Source: Geobacter sp. UBA6151 (GTDB taxonomy: Bacteria; Desulfobacterota; Desulfuromonadia; Geobacterales; Pseudopelobacteraceae). Taken from it: a DNA stretch of 64,000 nucleotides. Each line of letters opens with the position of its first letter. Within the stretch, counting starts at the first letter, position 1. Shown piece after piece: positions 8,133-17,970 of the stretch. Location of the stretch: assembly GCA_002423105.1 (NCBI GenBank), contig DIUT01000015.1:27585-91584 (forward strand), in the 5' to 3' direction. The position numbers were made by a program, and so were the translations under genes. The notes beneath the pieces are model-generated. The model made no database searches, had not been told where the DNA came from, and saw only the letters and a program-made list of their open reading frames with translations.

Positions 8133-9308
8133 TCAGAATGATTCCATACGAAATCCGTTGTATTCATCGCCTGTTGGATCCATGGCTACCCCACGGGAAT
8201 CTGTCCCCTTGAATTTGAAGACCAGATGTGATGTGTCAATAGTTGCGTCCAGAGTGTCATTCTGTGCAACACTAAAGGTCAGTGTGGCAGTTCTGGAGAG
8301 TGGATCATAGTTTACCTGTGTGGGGATGGCTGGTATGGAAGCACTCTTTGGGCTGTAAAGGCCGTTGTTATACAGGCCCGCATCACCACCAGCAGCCTTG
8401 CTGATAGACCAGTTGGTAATATCCATCACGGATTTCATATCCATATCACTGTCAAAGACGAATTTAGCGGTCAAGCCCTTGGTTGCGCCCGGCGTTGAAA
8501 AGTCTGAATCAATGGCAAGCAGCGGGAGAGGGCCGTAAATAAGTGACAATGAGCTGCCGGATGCATCAGCGTACGCAATCTTTGGTTTTGTTACCTGCTC
8601 TTTGAGAGAGATTGCAGCTATATTTGCATTGTTTGTTCCCAGCTTGGTCAGCTTTTCAATTATTTCTTTGACCTTTGCGGTATCACCTTTGCCAATATAC
8701 GATTGACCAAGTTCCCCCAGTGCCGCCGAAAAATCCCGTTTCAGTGAGGTGGCCCTATTCAACTGGAATATGGCTTCGTCATATTTTTTCTGGCCGTTCA
8801 GGGCCAAGCCGAGACCGTAATAACCGTTTCCATCTTTGGGTTCCAAACGCGCTACTTTTTTGAAACTTTCTTCGGCTTCTTTGTATTTGCCATCCTGGAC
8901 CTGAAGATGACCGAGAGTATACCAGGCAGGAGTGTTCTGCCAATTGACCTTGACAGCATCCTTAAGCGTCTGGATGGCATCCTTCTTTTTCCCCAGATCA
9001 ACCTGCAGGTTTGCCAGAGAAGAATATACAGAATCCAACGTTTTATCAACTTTCACTGCCAGTTTGTAAGCAGCTTCAGCTTCTTTCTTTTTGCCAAGCT
9101 GGACTAAGCCATCACCCTGAAAAGAGTAGGCCTCTGCCAAGTCAGGTTTATATGCTGCCGCCTGTTTGAACGCCTGTACCGCCTGACTGTATTTCTTCTT
9201 CTCCATTAATGAGATGCCATTGGAAAGCGCTGTGTTTGCAGCATTATCACGTAATGACGACTGCATTGAAATAGCATCAAAGATGGAACTTGTGCCTGAG
9301 GTATCCAT
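8133..9308 (-). CDS. TPR protein with C-terminal beta-sandwich-like domain, FliA-controlled
   Basis: 391 residues. Residues 1-25 are Ser/Thr/Asn rich with no Sec signal. About six TPR units span residues 28-235. The C-terminal 150 residues (with LTAKFVFDSDMDMKSVMDI and later DATIDTSHLVFKFKGTDS) look like an Ig-like or SbsA-like beta domain. It has a strong ribosome site (AAGGAG). A near-perfect sigma-28 promoter directly upstream says it is made with late flagellar genes. It could be a flagellin chaperone, a modification scaffold or a flagellar export substrate; I cannot choose between these from sequence. Confidence 0.75.
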   Translation of the reverse strand: MDTSGTSSIFDAISMQSSLRDNAANTALSNGISLMEKKKYSQAVQAFKQAAAYKPDLAEAYSFQGDGLVQLGKKKEAEAAYKLAVKVDKTLDSVYSSLANLQVDLGKKKDAIQTLKDAVKVNWQNTPAWYTLGHLQVQDGKYKEAEESFKKVARLEPKDGNGYYGLGLALNGQKKYDEAIFQLNRATSLKRDFSAALGELGQSYIGKGDTAKVKEIIEKLTKLGTNNANIAAISLKEQVTKPKIAYADASGSSLSLIYGPLPLLAIDSDFSTPGATKGLTAKFVFDSDMDMKSVMDITNWSISKAAGGDAGLYNNGLYSPKSASIPAIPTQVNYDPLSRTATLTFSVAQNDTLDATIDTSHLVFKFKGTDSRGVAMDPTGDEYNGFRMESF

Positions 9309-9351
9309 CGCTGTCTCCTTCCTTAAAACTGCTTACTTACACAACCACGTC

Positions 9352-9381
9352 TTGCCATATACCGAATCTACCATGTATAAG
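9352..9381 (+). promoter_or_regulatory. possible sigma-70 promoter for the plus-strand island
   Basis: TTGCCA at 9352-9357, an 18-base spacer, then TATAAG at 9376-9381, with a leader of about 30 bases before the TTG start at 9420. It is the only plausible promoter seen ahead of the giant TPR gene. Confidence 0.35.
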
Positions 9382-9396
9382 CGAACCATACATTAC

Positions 9397-9423
9397 TTAT
9401 CGGCAAAAAGGTAAATGATTTGA
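9397..9423 (-). promoter_or_regulatory. sigma-28 (FliA) flagellar promoter
   Basis: On the minus strand the sequence is TCAA, 15 bases, then GCCGATAA. The -10 is a perfect match to the sigma-28 consensus and the spacing is exact; the -35 matches 3 of 4. It points at the TPR gene ending at 8133 and probably flaF. The -35 overlaps the start of the divergent giant gene. Confidence 0.75.
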
Positions 9424-12400
9424 AGGTTGACCGCGACACAACAAACAGCAAATGCGACACGCCATGGCAGGCGGATATGGAACGAGCGATGCATGCGCAT
9501 GCCAAGGAGGAGTACGCAGAAGCTGAGTTATTATACCGGGAGCTTTTGGAGAAATACCCGTTTCTTTCCAGGGCATCTTATAACCTGGGTATTATCAGAA
9601 GTCAGCTTGAATGCTATGAAGGTGCAGAACAAGCCTTCCGTCAGGCCGTTGGATATGAGCCTGAGCTTTTTGAGGCAGCGCTCAATCTGGCGATAGCCTT
9701 ACAGGAACAAGGTCAATTTCATGAGGCTTTACAGCTTACAGCCCACATTACCCAGCATTGGCCAGGTATACCAGATTCCTATTTTATCCATGGTTGCTTG
9801 CTTTTACTGACCGGGGCAATGCCCCAGGGCTGGGAGGGTTACGAATTCCGCTTTGACTGCCTGGCCAACCCTGTGCCACGTCAGCACCCCGGCCTTCCAT
9901 TTCCTGATGGTCCACTTATTGAAGGCAGCAGGATACTTATATGTGCAGAACAAGGATACGGGGATGCCTTGCAGATGCTGCGCTACATCCCTCTGTTTGT
10001 AAGGCTTGGCCATAAGGTGTGGATTGAAGTTTCAGAACCCCTTGTCAGTTATTTTGAGCGGCTGTCGGCAGTTGAGGGGGTCATACCCCGTGGGGGTGTC
10101 CTGCCTGAGCTTGATCTGCAGATTCCGGTAATGAGCCTGCCACGGCAGTTTGGTACTACGCTTGACACCATACCGGAGCTGGTCAGCATCACTCCTGCTG
10201 CAGAGCGGGTTGAAGAAATGGCAGCGCTGTTGCCATCAGATCGGCAGATGCGGGTAGGGCTTGCCTGGTCTGGGCGCATGGATCAGCCGCTTAACCGTAA
10301 ACGCAGCTGCCCTTCCCAACTGTTTTCCCTACTACTTGACATGCCGGGCATCACCTTTGTCAGTCTTCAGAAAGAGACGGCTCAGGGTTTTGAGTTGCGA
10401 GATCCCCGCCTACTCGATTTCTCCGGGCAGCTGCAAGATTTTCACCACACTGCCGCGCTGATCTCCACACTTGATCTCGTTATCACTATTGATACATCTA
10501 TTGCTCACCTGGCGGGAACATTGGGTAAACCAACCTGGTTGCTGCTTCCGTTTGTACCTGACTGGCGCTGGTTGCTGGAACGATCCGATTCTCCCTGGTA
10601 CCCGTCTATGCGTCTGTTCAGGCAACCTTCCCCCCGTAACTGGCGGCCAGTGATTATGCAGATTCAACAGGAGCTTTCTTTGCTTTTGCCGGACAGCGCA
10701 GCCCTATTGTCTAATTTGGGTGTGCTGGCCGAGAGCCGTGGAGATTCTGAAGCGGCGCTTTATTTCTATCAAGCCGCCCTTGAACATCTGCCAGACTCGT
10801 CAATAATTCAGTACAATATGGGCAACACGTTTAAGCAGCTGGGCAACAGCGACAAGGCGCGCTCCTGTTATGAGGCGGCATTGCGGTTACAGCCGATCTT
10901 TCCAGAGGCACATCACAATCTGGCGATACTTGCTCAGGAACAACTTGATCTTGTATCGGCACATCGGCATGTAGCTGATGCGCTTGTCCAGCGTCCTGAT
11001 TTTGCCGATGCACTGCATACTCTGGGAGAGCTGTATCAACAGGAAGAGCAGTTTGAGAAAGCGATTAATGCCTTTAAAGATGCGCTTCTCGTTGCGCCTT
11101 CCGCAGTGCGCACCTGGAATTCGCTCGGCATTGTGTATCAATGTATTGAAATGGACCATGAAGCAGAACCCTGCTACAGGCAAGCCCTTATGCTGGATCC
11201 GGACCATCTGCACGCCCGCAATAATCTCGGAGCACTGTTGCTGGTCACAGGTGCTGTTGATGAATCAGTTGCCGTGTTGGAAGAGCTTATCAGGAGGGCG
11301 CCTGATTACATGGACGGGCACTGGAATCTGTCCTGCTCTCTGATTGCCCAGGGGTCGTGGCGGCGCGGCTGGGAAGAGTTTGAATACCGTTTCCACAAAC
11401 ATTCTCCGGTGTTGCTCCCACAAAGTGAACTGCCGCTCTGGGATGGTTCCAGTCTGCATGGTGCGGGTGTCTTGTTGCAAGGGGAACAGGCATTTGGCGA
11501 CACGATCCAGTTTGTTCGCTTTGCAGCAACAGTTGCTGAACGTGGCGGGGTGGTTCATGTCGCTTGCCAGCATGATGCATTGGTCAGCCTACTGGCATCG
11601 GCACGCGGCGTCACCAGCTCATCCGGGCCGCTGGAGCCAGTGCCGGAATCCTGTGTCTGCCGTGTTCCGCTGATGTCTCTTCCCCATCTGCTTGGCCTGT
11701 CACCAGAGCAATTGCAGGGTACTGCTCCGTACCTGACAGCCTCTCGGGAGCATTTGAAAGTCTGGCGTGAAAGAATGCCGGATGTTAATGGCATCAGGAT
11801 TGGTTTGTGCTGGTCAGGGCGGCAAACCTTGCGTAACCGCAGGCGTAGCTGTCCGCCGGAACTGTTGTCATGTCTGGGGGATATTCCGGGGATATCACTG
11901 TTCAGTTTGCAGCTTGGCGGAACACCGGCACCTCCAGAACTTCCGCTTATCGATCTTACAGCGGACATCAAAGACTTTGCCGATTCCGCAGCGCTTATTT
12001 CCTGTCTTGACCTTGTTATCACCATTGATACTGCAGTTGCTCATCTGGCTGGCGCGCTGGGTAAAGTGGTCTGGCTGATGCTGCCCGACACCGTTGACTG
12101 GCGCTGGATGGCAGACCGTACGGATTCTCCCTGGTATCCGACCATGCGGCTTTTCCGGCAGAAGCCGGGATTAGGCTGGCCGGAACTGGTGAACCAGGTT
12201 GCTGAAGAGCTGTGTAGTCTGGCAGTACCCAGGTTTTATATCTATCAACCGGACAGAGATTTTCAGGAGCCGGAACATCTTGGTAAACGTCTGGTCCCCC
12301 TATTACAGACTGTCAGTCTGCCGGTGTCAGAATGTCCAGCCGTCTTGGCAGACGACATACAACAAGCTGATCTGTTTGTATTTCCCTATTACCTGGAAAA

Positions 12401-15400
12401 TCTCACCGAATGGGCAACCATTAGCGGTATGTGGGATTTTATTACACAGTTGCCAAGCTTTAAGCAGCGGGAAGACAGTCATGTTTTTTTTACGGATCAT
12501 GACAGTAGAGTAGCGTACCTTACGACAGCCTGGTGGTTTCGTGCGAGTATTGATCCACACTTCCGGGATTGCGGCAGTATCCCGCTTGGTTATCAGACAG
12601 AGGATTTTGTTGAGTACCTGCATTGTGATACCGGTAAAATACGATACCACGCTTCATTTGTCGGCTATTTAGGGCATCGCAAGCAACGGGCTCCGCTCCT
12701 TGCGGGTCTTGCCCGGGAATCTCGTCTAGCCATATTCATTGAGACAACCACAGCATTTCATGGGCATCAATCGGCTGAACAGCGGGCAGAACGCCGACAG
12801 CGTTATCTGGATATCTGTTCCCGTTCGCTCTGTGTTCTCTGTCCAGCGGGCGACGGCAGCAACTCCATCCGTTTCTTTGAGGCGCTGGCACTGGGACGCT
12901 TGCCGGTGTTGATTTCTGATACTCCCTTGCCTTTTGAGGATTCTATTCCATATCATCGTTTTGTGCTGCGCATCCCGCCGGACCGGTCAGACAGTGCAGG
13001 TCAGCTGTTGCTAGAATGGCTCTCAGGCATGGGAGATGAAGACCCCCTATCCCGTTGCCGTGAGGCGCGTAAGGCTTGGGAGCAATGGTTTTCGCCAGAA
13101 GCTCTTCCAGGGCGTTTATGGAATGAGTTGTTACGGCGTTACGGAAGTTACCGGGCATTACCGGCACGCCGGTTTTCATCAGAAGCGGCAGATGCATTTC
13201 GGCGCTCCCCGGCTTACTACGTGCAGACCGGATTGACGGCAGCCGCTCAGGGACTTGTGAATGATGCTGAAGCGGCCTTCATTCTGGCGACACAGTATGA
13301 TCATCGTTGCTTTGACGCCTATCTCCAGTTAGGCCGTTTATATGCAACCAGCGGCCGGGACCATGCAGCGGTTGAGCGGTTTTACGAGGCAACTTTGATT
13401 CGTCCTGACGATCAACAGCCATATGAAGAGGCGCTCCCCTGTCTGGAACGGCTCGGACGGCTTGATGAGGTTGCTGTATGCAAAGAGCACATTGTCAGTC
13501 AGGCTACCCAGAGATTGACCATTGATCAGCTCATGGCGGCAGGAGACAGCAGCAGGGAACAAGAGCAGTGGTTGGATGCGTTGGAGCAGTACGCTGCAAT
13601 TCTCCGGCAGGAACCGGATAACGTCCTCGCCTGCGTCAGGGCAGGCGGCTGTTTGATTTTTCTGAACCGGCACCAGGAGGCAATCCCCCATCTTGTCCGT
13701 GCAATCGAGCTTGAGCCCGATATGCCGGACTCGCATATTAACCTGGCATTTTGCTACCTTGCTTATGGTAACTGGCAGCAAGGGTGGCAGGAGTTTGAAT
13801 GGCGGCGGCGCTCTATTACCGAAACGCTGCCCCCCTTCCCGGAGTTGCAGCGCATTGCCCCTGGCGAACGCTTCCAGGGCACATCCATCCTGATCCATGC
13901 CGAACAGGGCTATGGCGACCTGTTGCAGTTTGTCCGCTATATCCCTTTGCTGGCCAGCACAGGCCTTGAGGTGTATGCCACGGTTCCCGCATCGATGGTT
14001 AGACTGTTGCAAGCCATGCCGGAGATCACCTCCGTCATAGCCCATGGCGAATCGTTGCCGGTCACTGATTACCAGACCCTGCTGCTGAGCCTGCCGGATC
14101 GCCTTCTGGCTGTTCAGCCTATACCCTTGCAGACAGTTCCCTATCTGGTTGCCGATCAGACGCTCCGCGCCGCCTGGCAGGAACGGTTGCGCAATCTCAC
14201 CGGCCTTAAGATCGGTATTGCCTGGCAGGGGCGTAATCTTAACAAAAGCGGATACCGCCGTTCGCTTGTGCCGGAGCAGCTTGCGCCGTTACTGGAGCTG
14301 CACGGCTGTTCCTTTGTTGGCCTGCAACCGGAACCGCTGCCTGAAACCCTGTCGGCAGTGCATGATGTTTCCTGTTACCTGCATGATTTTGCCGATACAG
14401 CGGCTCTTATGAGTTGCCTCGATCTCGTTATAACCGTGGATACCTCGGTTGCCCACCTTGCCGGCGCCCTGGATCTGCCCTGCTGGGTCATGCTGCTCCA
14501 TGCGCCGGATTGGCGCTGGTACCCATTGGAATCGGATGAGAGCATCTGGTATCCCGGTATGCGGCTCTTCCGTCAGCGGGAGCCGGGATACTGGGATGGG
14601 GTGGTGGCGCGGGTTACCGCCTCGCTACGGGAAGAACTGCTGACCCGTCGCGGGCATCAACTGGCGGCAGCCGGTCTGGAGTCTGAAGCTCTGGACTGTT
14701 TCCGCTCTGCAACAGAACATCCGGATGCCACGGTTGAATCATGGCTCAATCTGGGAGTGGCCCTGCACGGTCAAGGGGCAACACGGGAGGGGTGCACAGC
14801 GCTGCTGCATGCGGTTAATATCTGTCCCTCCTACCCTGAAGCCTGGCAGAATCTGGGGCTCCTGCATCAGGCTCTGGGAGAGCTGGATTCCGCATACACC
14901 TGCTTCCGACAGGCGTTGCGGCTGCGGCCTGACTATCCAACCGCGCGCTGGAACCTCTCCCTGCTCCAGTTGCTGCTTGGTGATTATGAACGCGGCTGGA
15001 ACAGCTTCGAGGCTCGCTTCAGCAAACAACCACCAGTACCGCAGCGTCATGCAACACTCCCCCGCTGGCAGGGTGAGCCGCTTGATGGCAAGAGACTGCT
15101 GGTCCATGCCGAACAAGGTTACGGTGATACAATTCAGTTTCTGCGTTTCGTTCCAGTGCTTGTGCAAATGGGCGCGAACATCATTCTCGAAGTGCAGGAT
15201 GACAGCCTGCTTTCTCTGGCACGTTCCCTTGACTGTAATGCTACGGTTGTGAGCAGAGTCGGTCAAGTGCCGGATGCTGATCTGCAGATTCCTCTGATGA
15301 GTGTTCCTGGTTTGTTGAAGACAACTTTGGAGACGATACCGGACAACGTACCCTACCTTTTTGCTGATCCTGAACGGCGCAGATACTGGCAGAGGACCAT

Positions 15401-15905
15401 TGGCCCCAGGCAGGGCTTGCGCATAGGGCTTTGCTGGAAGGGACGCAATGAACATGTCAACGACCGTTTTCGTTCCTGCCCGTTATCAAGCTTGACTCCA
15501 TTATTCAGTCTGCCGGAAATTCAGTGGTTTTCCCTGCAGTTCGGCCCCGGAAAAAAACAACTGAAAACTTCGGAAGGTAGTGTCCCATTGATTGATCTGA
15601 CCGGTTCCATCACTGATTTTCATGATACCGCAGCCCTTATGACTGAACTGGACCTGATTATCACCGTTGACACGGCGGTTGCCCATCTGGCAGGCGCAAC
15701 CGGGCGGCCTGTCTGGTTATTGCTTCCCTTTGCCCCGGACTGGCGTTGGGGGCTGGCAAGCGACAGTACACCGTGGTATCCTTCGATGCGGCTTTTCCGT
15801 CAGACCGCTCCTGAGAATAACTGGGATGAGGTGGTGGAACAGCTGGTATGCGCGTTGCTTGGAGTGCTTGAAACCACAGATCTCTTAAACAACAAGGAGT
15901 TATAA
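9420..15905 (+). CDS. giant TPR protein with four GT9-like modules and an exostosin-like domain
   Basis: 2161 residues. Four copies of a TPR plus glycosyltransferase-9-like (heptosyltransferase fold) module occur: the AEQGYGD-type motif falls near residues 175, 683, 1489 and 1893, and the (I/V)TIDT(S/A)(I/V)AHLAG-type motif near 354, 865, 1670 and 2080. Between copies 2 and 3 (about 935-1237) lies an exostosin/GT47-like domain with a GDGSNSIRFFEALALGRLP motif. No signal peptide, so cytoplasmic. The TTG start is preceded by AAGG eight bases upstream; an in-frame ATG at 9478 is the alternative. Likely a multi-site glycosyltransferase or scaffold; acceptor unknown. The copies are diverged in sequence, pointing to old duplication. 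Confidence 0.8.
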   Translation: MKVDRDTTNSKCDTPWQADMERAMHAHAKEEYAEAELLYRELLEKYPFLSRASYNLGIIRSQLECYEGAEQAFRQAVGYEPELFEAALNLAIALQEQGQFHEALQLTAHITQHWPGIPDSYFIHGCLLLLTGAMPQGWEGYEFRFDCLANPVPRQHPGLPFPDGPLIEGSRILICAEQGYGDALQMLRYIPLFVRLGHKVWIEVSEPLVSYFERLSAVEGVIPRGGVLPELDLQIPVMSLPRQFGTTLDTIPELVSITPAAERVEEMAALLPSDRQMRVGLAWSGRMDQPLNRKRSCPSQLFSLLLDMPGITFVSLQKETAQGFELRDPRLLDFSGQLQDFHHTAALISTLDLVITIDTSIAHLAGTLGKPTWLLLPFVPDWRWLLERSDSPWYPSMRLFRQPSPRNWRPVIMQIQQELSLLLPDSAALLSNLGVLAESRGDSEAALYFYQAALEHLPDSSIIQYNMGNTFKQLGNSDKARSCYEAALRLQPIFPEAHHNLAILAQEQLDLVSAHRHVADALVQRPDFADALHTLGELYQQEEQFEKAINAFKDALLVAPSAVRTWNSLGIVYQCIEMDHEAEPCYRQALMLDPDHLHARNNLGALLLVTGAVDESVAVLEELIRRAPDYMDGHWNLSCSLIAQGSWRRGWEEFEYRFHKHSPVLLPQSELPLWDGSSLHGAGVLLQGEQAFGDTIQFVRFAATVAERGGVVHVACQHDALVSLLASARGVTSSSGPLEPVPESCVCRVPLMSLPHLLGLSPEQLQGTAPYLTASREHLKVWRERMPDVNGIRIGLCWSGRQTLRNRRRSCPPELLSCLGDIPGISLFSLQLGGTPAPPELPLIDLTADIKDFADSAALISCLDLVITIDTAVAHLAGALGKVVWLMLPDTVDWRWMADRTDSPWYPTMRLFRQKPGLGWPELVNQVAEELCSLAVPRFYIYQPDRDFQEPEHLGKRLVPLLQTVSLPVSECPAVLADDIQQADLFVFPYYLENLTEWATISGMWDFITQLPSFKQREDSHVFFTDHDSRVAYLTTAWWFRASIDPHFRDCGSIPLGYQTEDFVEYLHCDTGKIRYHASFVGYLGHRKQRAPLLAGLARESRLAIFIETTTAFHGHQSAEQRAERRQRYLDICSRSLCVLCPAGDGSNSIRFFEALALGRLPVLISDTPLPFEDSIPYHRFVLRIPPDRSDSAGQLLLEWLSGMGDEDPLSRCREARKAWEQWFSPEALPGRLWNELLRRYGSYRALPARRFSSEAADAFRRSPAYYVQTGLTAAAQGLVNDAEAAFILATQYDHRCFDAYLQLGRLYATSGRDHAAVERFYEATLIRPDDQQPYEEALPCLERLGRLDEVAVCKEHIVSQATQRLTIDQLMAAGDSSREQEQWLDALEQYAAILRQEPDNVLACVRAGGCLIFLNRHQEAIPHLVRAIELEPDMPDSHINLAFCYLAYGNWQQGWQEFEWRRRSITETLPPFPELQRIAPGERFQGTSILIHAEQGYGDLLQFVRYIPLLASTGLEVYATVPASMVRLLQAMPEITSVIAHGESLPVTDYQTLLLSLPDRLLAVQPIPLQTVPYLVADQTLRAAWQERLRNLTGLKIGIAWQGRNLNKSGYRRSLVPEQLAPLLELHGCSFVGLQPEPLPETLSAVHDVSCYLHDFADTAALMSCLDLVITVDTSVAHLAGALDLPCWVMLLHAPDWRWYPLESDESIWYPGMRLFRQREPGYWDGVVARVTASLREELLTRRGHQLAAAGLESEALDCFRSATEHPDATVESWLNLGVALHGQGATREGCTALLHAVNICPSYPEAWQNLGLLHQALGELDSAYTCFRQALRLRPDYPTARWNLSLLQLLLGDYERGWNSFEARFSKQPPVPQRHATLPRWQGEPLDGKRLLVHAEQGYGDTIQFLRFVPVLVQMGANIILEVQDDSLLSLARSLDCNATVVSRVGQVPDADLQIPLMSVPGLLKTTLETIPDNVPYLFADPERRRYWQRTIGPRQGLRIGLCWKGRNEHVNDRFRSCPLSSLTPLFSLPEIQWFSLQFGPGKKQLKTSEGSVPLIDLTGSITDFHDTAALMTELDLIITVDTAVAHLAGATGRPVWLLLPFAPDWRWGLASDSTPWYPSMRLFRQTAPENNWDEVVEQLVCALLGVLETTDLLNNKEL

Positions 15906-16549
15906 TGCAGATTACTACCCGTTCAATGGCCCGCTTTCTCAGTTTTCTCGACCGGATTGCTACCGAGACCTACCCGGAAGTACCGTCAAAATGCCATATA
16001 GACATCACGCGGGATGCATTGAATCATTTGTTCAACAATTTTGCACTTCCTCCGCATGCGCAGATCCTTGATATTGGTTGCGGTCAGGGGGTAGCTCTGA
16101 AACCTTTTCACGAGCGTGGGCATAAGCCAATCGGAGTTACCCTTAACGCCACTGATGCCTCAATTTGCAAGGAGCTTGGTTTTGACGTCAGAGTCATGGA
16201 CCAGTCGTTTCTTGAGTTTGATGATGGCTCATTTGACTTGGTCTGGGCACGCCATGTCATTGAACACAGTTTCATGCCGCTCTACACCTTGACGGAATTC
16301 AGAAGGGTTCTGCGCCCGGGCGGTATTTTGTATATGGAAGTACCGGCTCCTGACACCCTGCTTCATGAACGGAACCCCAACCACTACAGCATACTGGGTA
16401 AAGTCATGTGGAGCTCTTTGCTGGAGCGTACCGGTTTTTCCATTGCCGGGACAGTTGATTTTTTTCTGGACACCCCAAGTGGCCGTACTGACAGCTATTG
16501 GGGGTACTTTGCTGTTTCAAATGAAGCTGTTGGTACAGGTAAACGGTAA
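15905..16549 (+). CDS. class I SAM-dependent methyltransferase (Methyltransf_11 type)
   Basis: 214 residues with SAM motif I ILDIGCGQGVALKPF near residue 55, an acidic motif II region, FDLVWARHVIEHS near 110 and a post-motif LRPGGILYMEVP. It methylates a small molecule or glycan; the substrate is unknown. The ATG overlaps the stop of the giant gene by one base (TAATG) and has AAGGAG upstream, so it is coupled to it. Confidence 0.85.
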   Translation: MQITTRSMARFLSFLDRIATETYPEVPSKCHIDITRDALNHLFNNFALPPHAQILDIGCGQGVALKPFHERGHKPIGVTLNATDASICKELGFDVRVMDQSFLEFDDGSFDLVWARHVIEHSFMPLYTLTEFRRVLRPGGILYMEVPAPDTLLHERNPNHYSILGKVMWSSLLERTGFSIAGTVDFFLDTPSGRTDSYWGYFAVSNEAVGTGKR

Positions 16550-16624
16550 TGCCAAAAACTGCTGTCATAGCGGTCATTAGTGGCAATGAAGTTTTTTACA
16601 CCAAAAGGATACCTTGGTGAAATC

Positions 16625-17821
16625 ATGAACTATCTTTATTCAAATTTGATGAACAAGGTCCGTATGGCAACAGGGCATTATAAAAATTCGGTGCCCTATC
16701 TGAGTACGGAGCCATACCTGAACAATATCCTGATTCAGAGTATTTGCGATGCTGTCGGTTTTTACCGGCAGTATTGGGGGTTCAATTTTTTTGAAATCCT
16801 TGCGGAACTTGCCAGTGCACAGACACAGATGGTTGACTCGCTGATAGTGCATTCTCTAAAATTTAAACACCAGGGACAGTATGAGGCTGCGTGTATGGTG
16901 CTTGCGTATGCCGATACCCTGGGATGCCATACGCAATACAGCCGGTTATTGTCAGCCGATCTCTTGAGGAAGCTGCGAAAGTTTACAGAGGCGCGGAAGC
17001 TCTGTGATGAATTGCGTCGTGATTTCCCTGATTTTGACGATGTTGAGTCCTGTCGCGCCATGTGTGATGTGGATGAACTTTTGAACTGTCCCTACGACTA
17101 CTATTATCTGTTGCATTGTGCCCATATGATAGTGAAACCGGCGAGATACATTGAAATCGGTGTTGCATTAGGTAAATCCCTGGCTTTAACGCGAGCAGGA
17201 ACATTTGCCATAGGGATTGATCCCTCAGCGGCAAATTGTGACGGGTTGTTCTTCCATTCCCCGGAAGTCGAGCCGTTGTTGTTTGCCATGACCAGCGACT
17301 GCTTTTTCGATGCACTGGATGTGCATTCCCTGCTGGGGTATCAATCATTTGATATGGCCTTCATTGACGGAGATCATACCTTTGAGCAGGCGTTGAAGGA
17401 TTTTATTCAGCTTGAAAGACTGGCAGGCCCATCGTCAGTGGTGTTCATACATGATTGTCTGCCGGTGAATCCGGTGGTTGCGGAAAAACAGCGTAAGACA
17501 ATGTTCTGGTGCGGCGATGTATGGAAAGTGTTGCCCTGCCTGAAAAAGATCCGCCCGGACCTGAATATTATTACGTTTCCGGCGACACCGGCAGGACTTG
17601 CCATGGTGACAGGCTTAAATCCGGCATCCCGCGTTCTGGAACAACAATTTGATACAATCGTGAGCAGCTTTTCAGATATACAGTTGCCTGAATCCTACAG
17701 CGAGAGATGCCTGTTGCTGAATGTGGCCGATAAAGATGCCGTAGAGCTCCTTGAAGAACACTTAGCACCCCTTGTTTGCATGAACCAGGGTTGTTTGGCA
17801 GGCAGCCATGAATATCCTTGA
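16625..17821 (+). CDS. helical-repeat protein with Methyltransf_24-type SAM methyltransferase domain
   Basis: 398 residues from the ATG at 16625, where GGTGA lies five bases upstream; in-frame GTG 16580 and ATG 16586 lack a ribosome site. The N-terminal 150 residues are helical, with a TPR-like look (AACMVLAYADTLG). The C-terminal domain has YIEIGVALGKSLALT (motif I), a downstream IDGDHTFEQALKDF and VVFIHDCLP, typical of Methyltransf_24 enzymes that modify sugars. It lies 75 bases after the preceding methyltransferase on the same strand. The 150 bases after it hold no convincing gene. Confidence 0.72.
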   Translation: MNYLYSNLMNKVRMATGHYKNSVPYLSTEPYLNNILIQSICDAVGFYRQYWGFNFFEILAELASAQTQMVDSLIVHSLKFKHQGQYEAACMVLAYADTLGCHTQYSRLLSADLLRKLRKFTEARKLCDELRRDFPDFDDVESCRAMCDVDELLNCPYDYYYLLHCAHMIVKPARYIEIGVALGKSLALTRAGTFAIGIDPSAANCDGLFFHSPEVEPLLFAMTSDCFFDALDVHSLLGYQSFDMAFIDGDHTFEQALKDFIQLERLAGPSSVVFIHDCLPVNPVVAEKQRKTMFWCGDVWKVLPCLKKIRPDLNIITFPATPAGLAMVTGLNPASRVLEQQFDTIVSSFSDIQLPESYSERCLLLNVADKDAVELLEEHLAPLVCMNQGCLAGSHEYP

Positions 17822-17970
17822 TGACCTCTTTTGCACGTATGGAACTATCAAATTTTTTACAGGGGTGTCCATACTGTTGGGCCAATTCAAATTGTGACCA
17901 GATCCTGGAAAAGCATCGCATTTCAAGCGATCATGATTAGTTTTTGTTCACACACCCAAGGACATTAAAA

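Noticed and set aside
13338..14045. 235-codon minus-strand frame inside the giant gene
   Set aside because: An antisense shadow of the GC-rich TPR gene with no ribosome site, motif or independent context; the same applies to 14739-15455.
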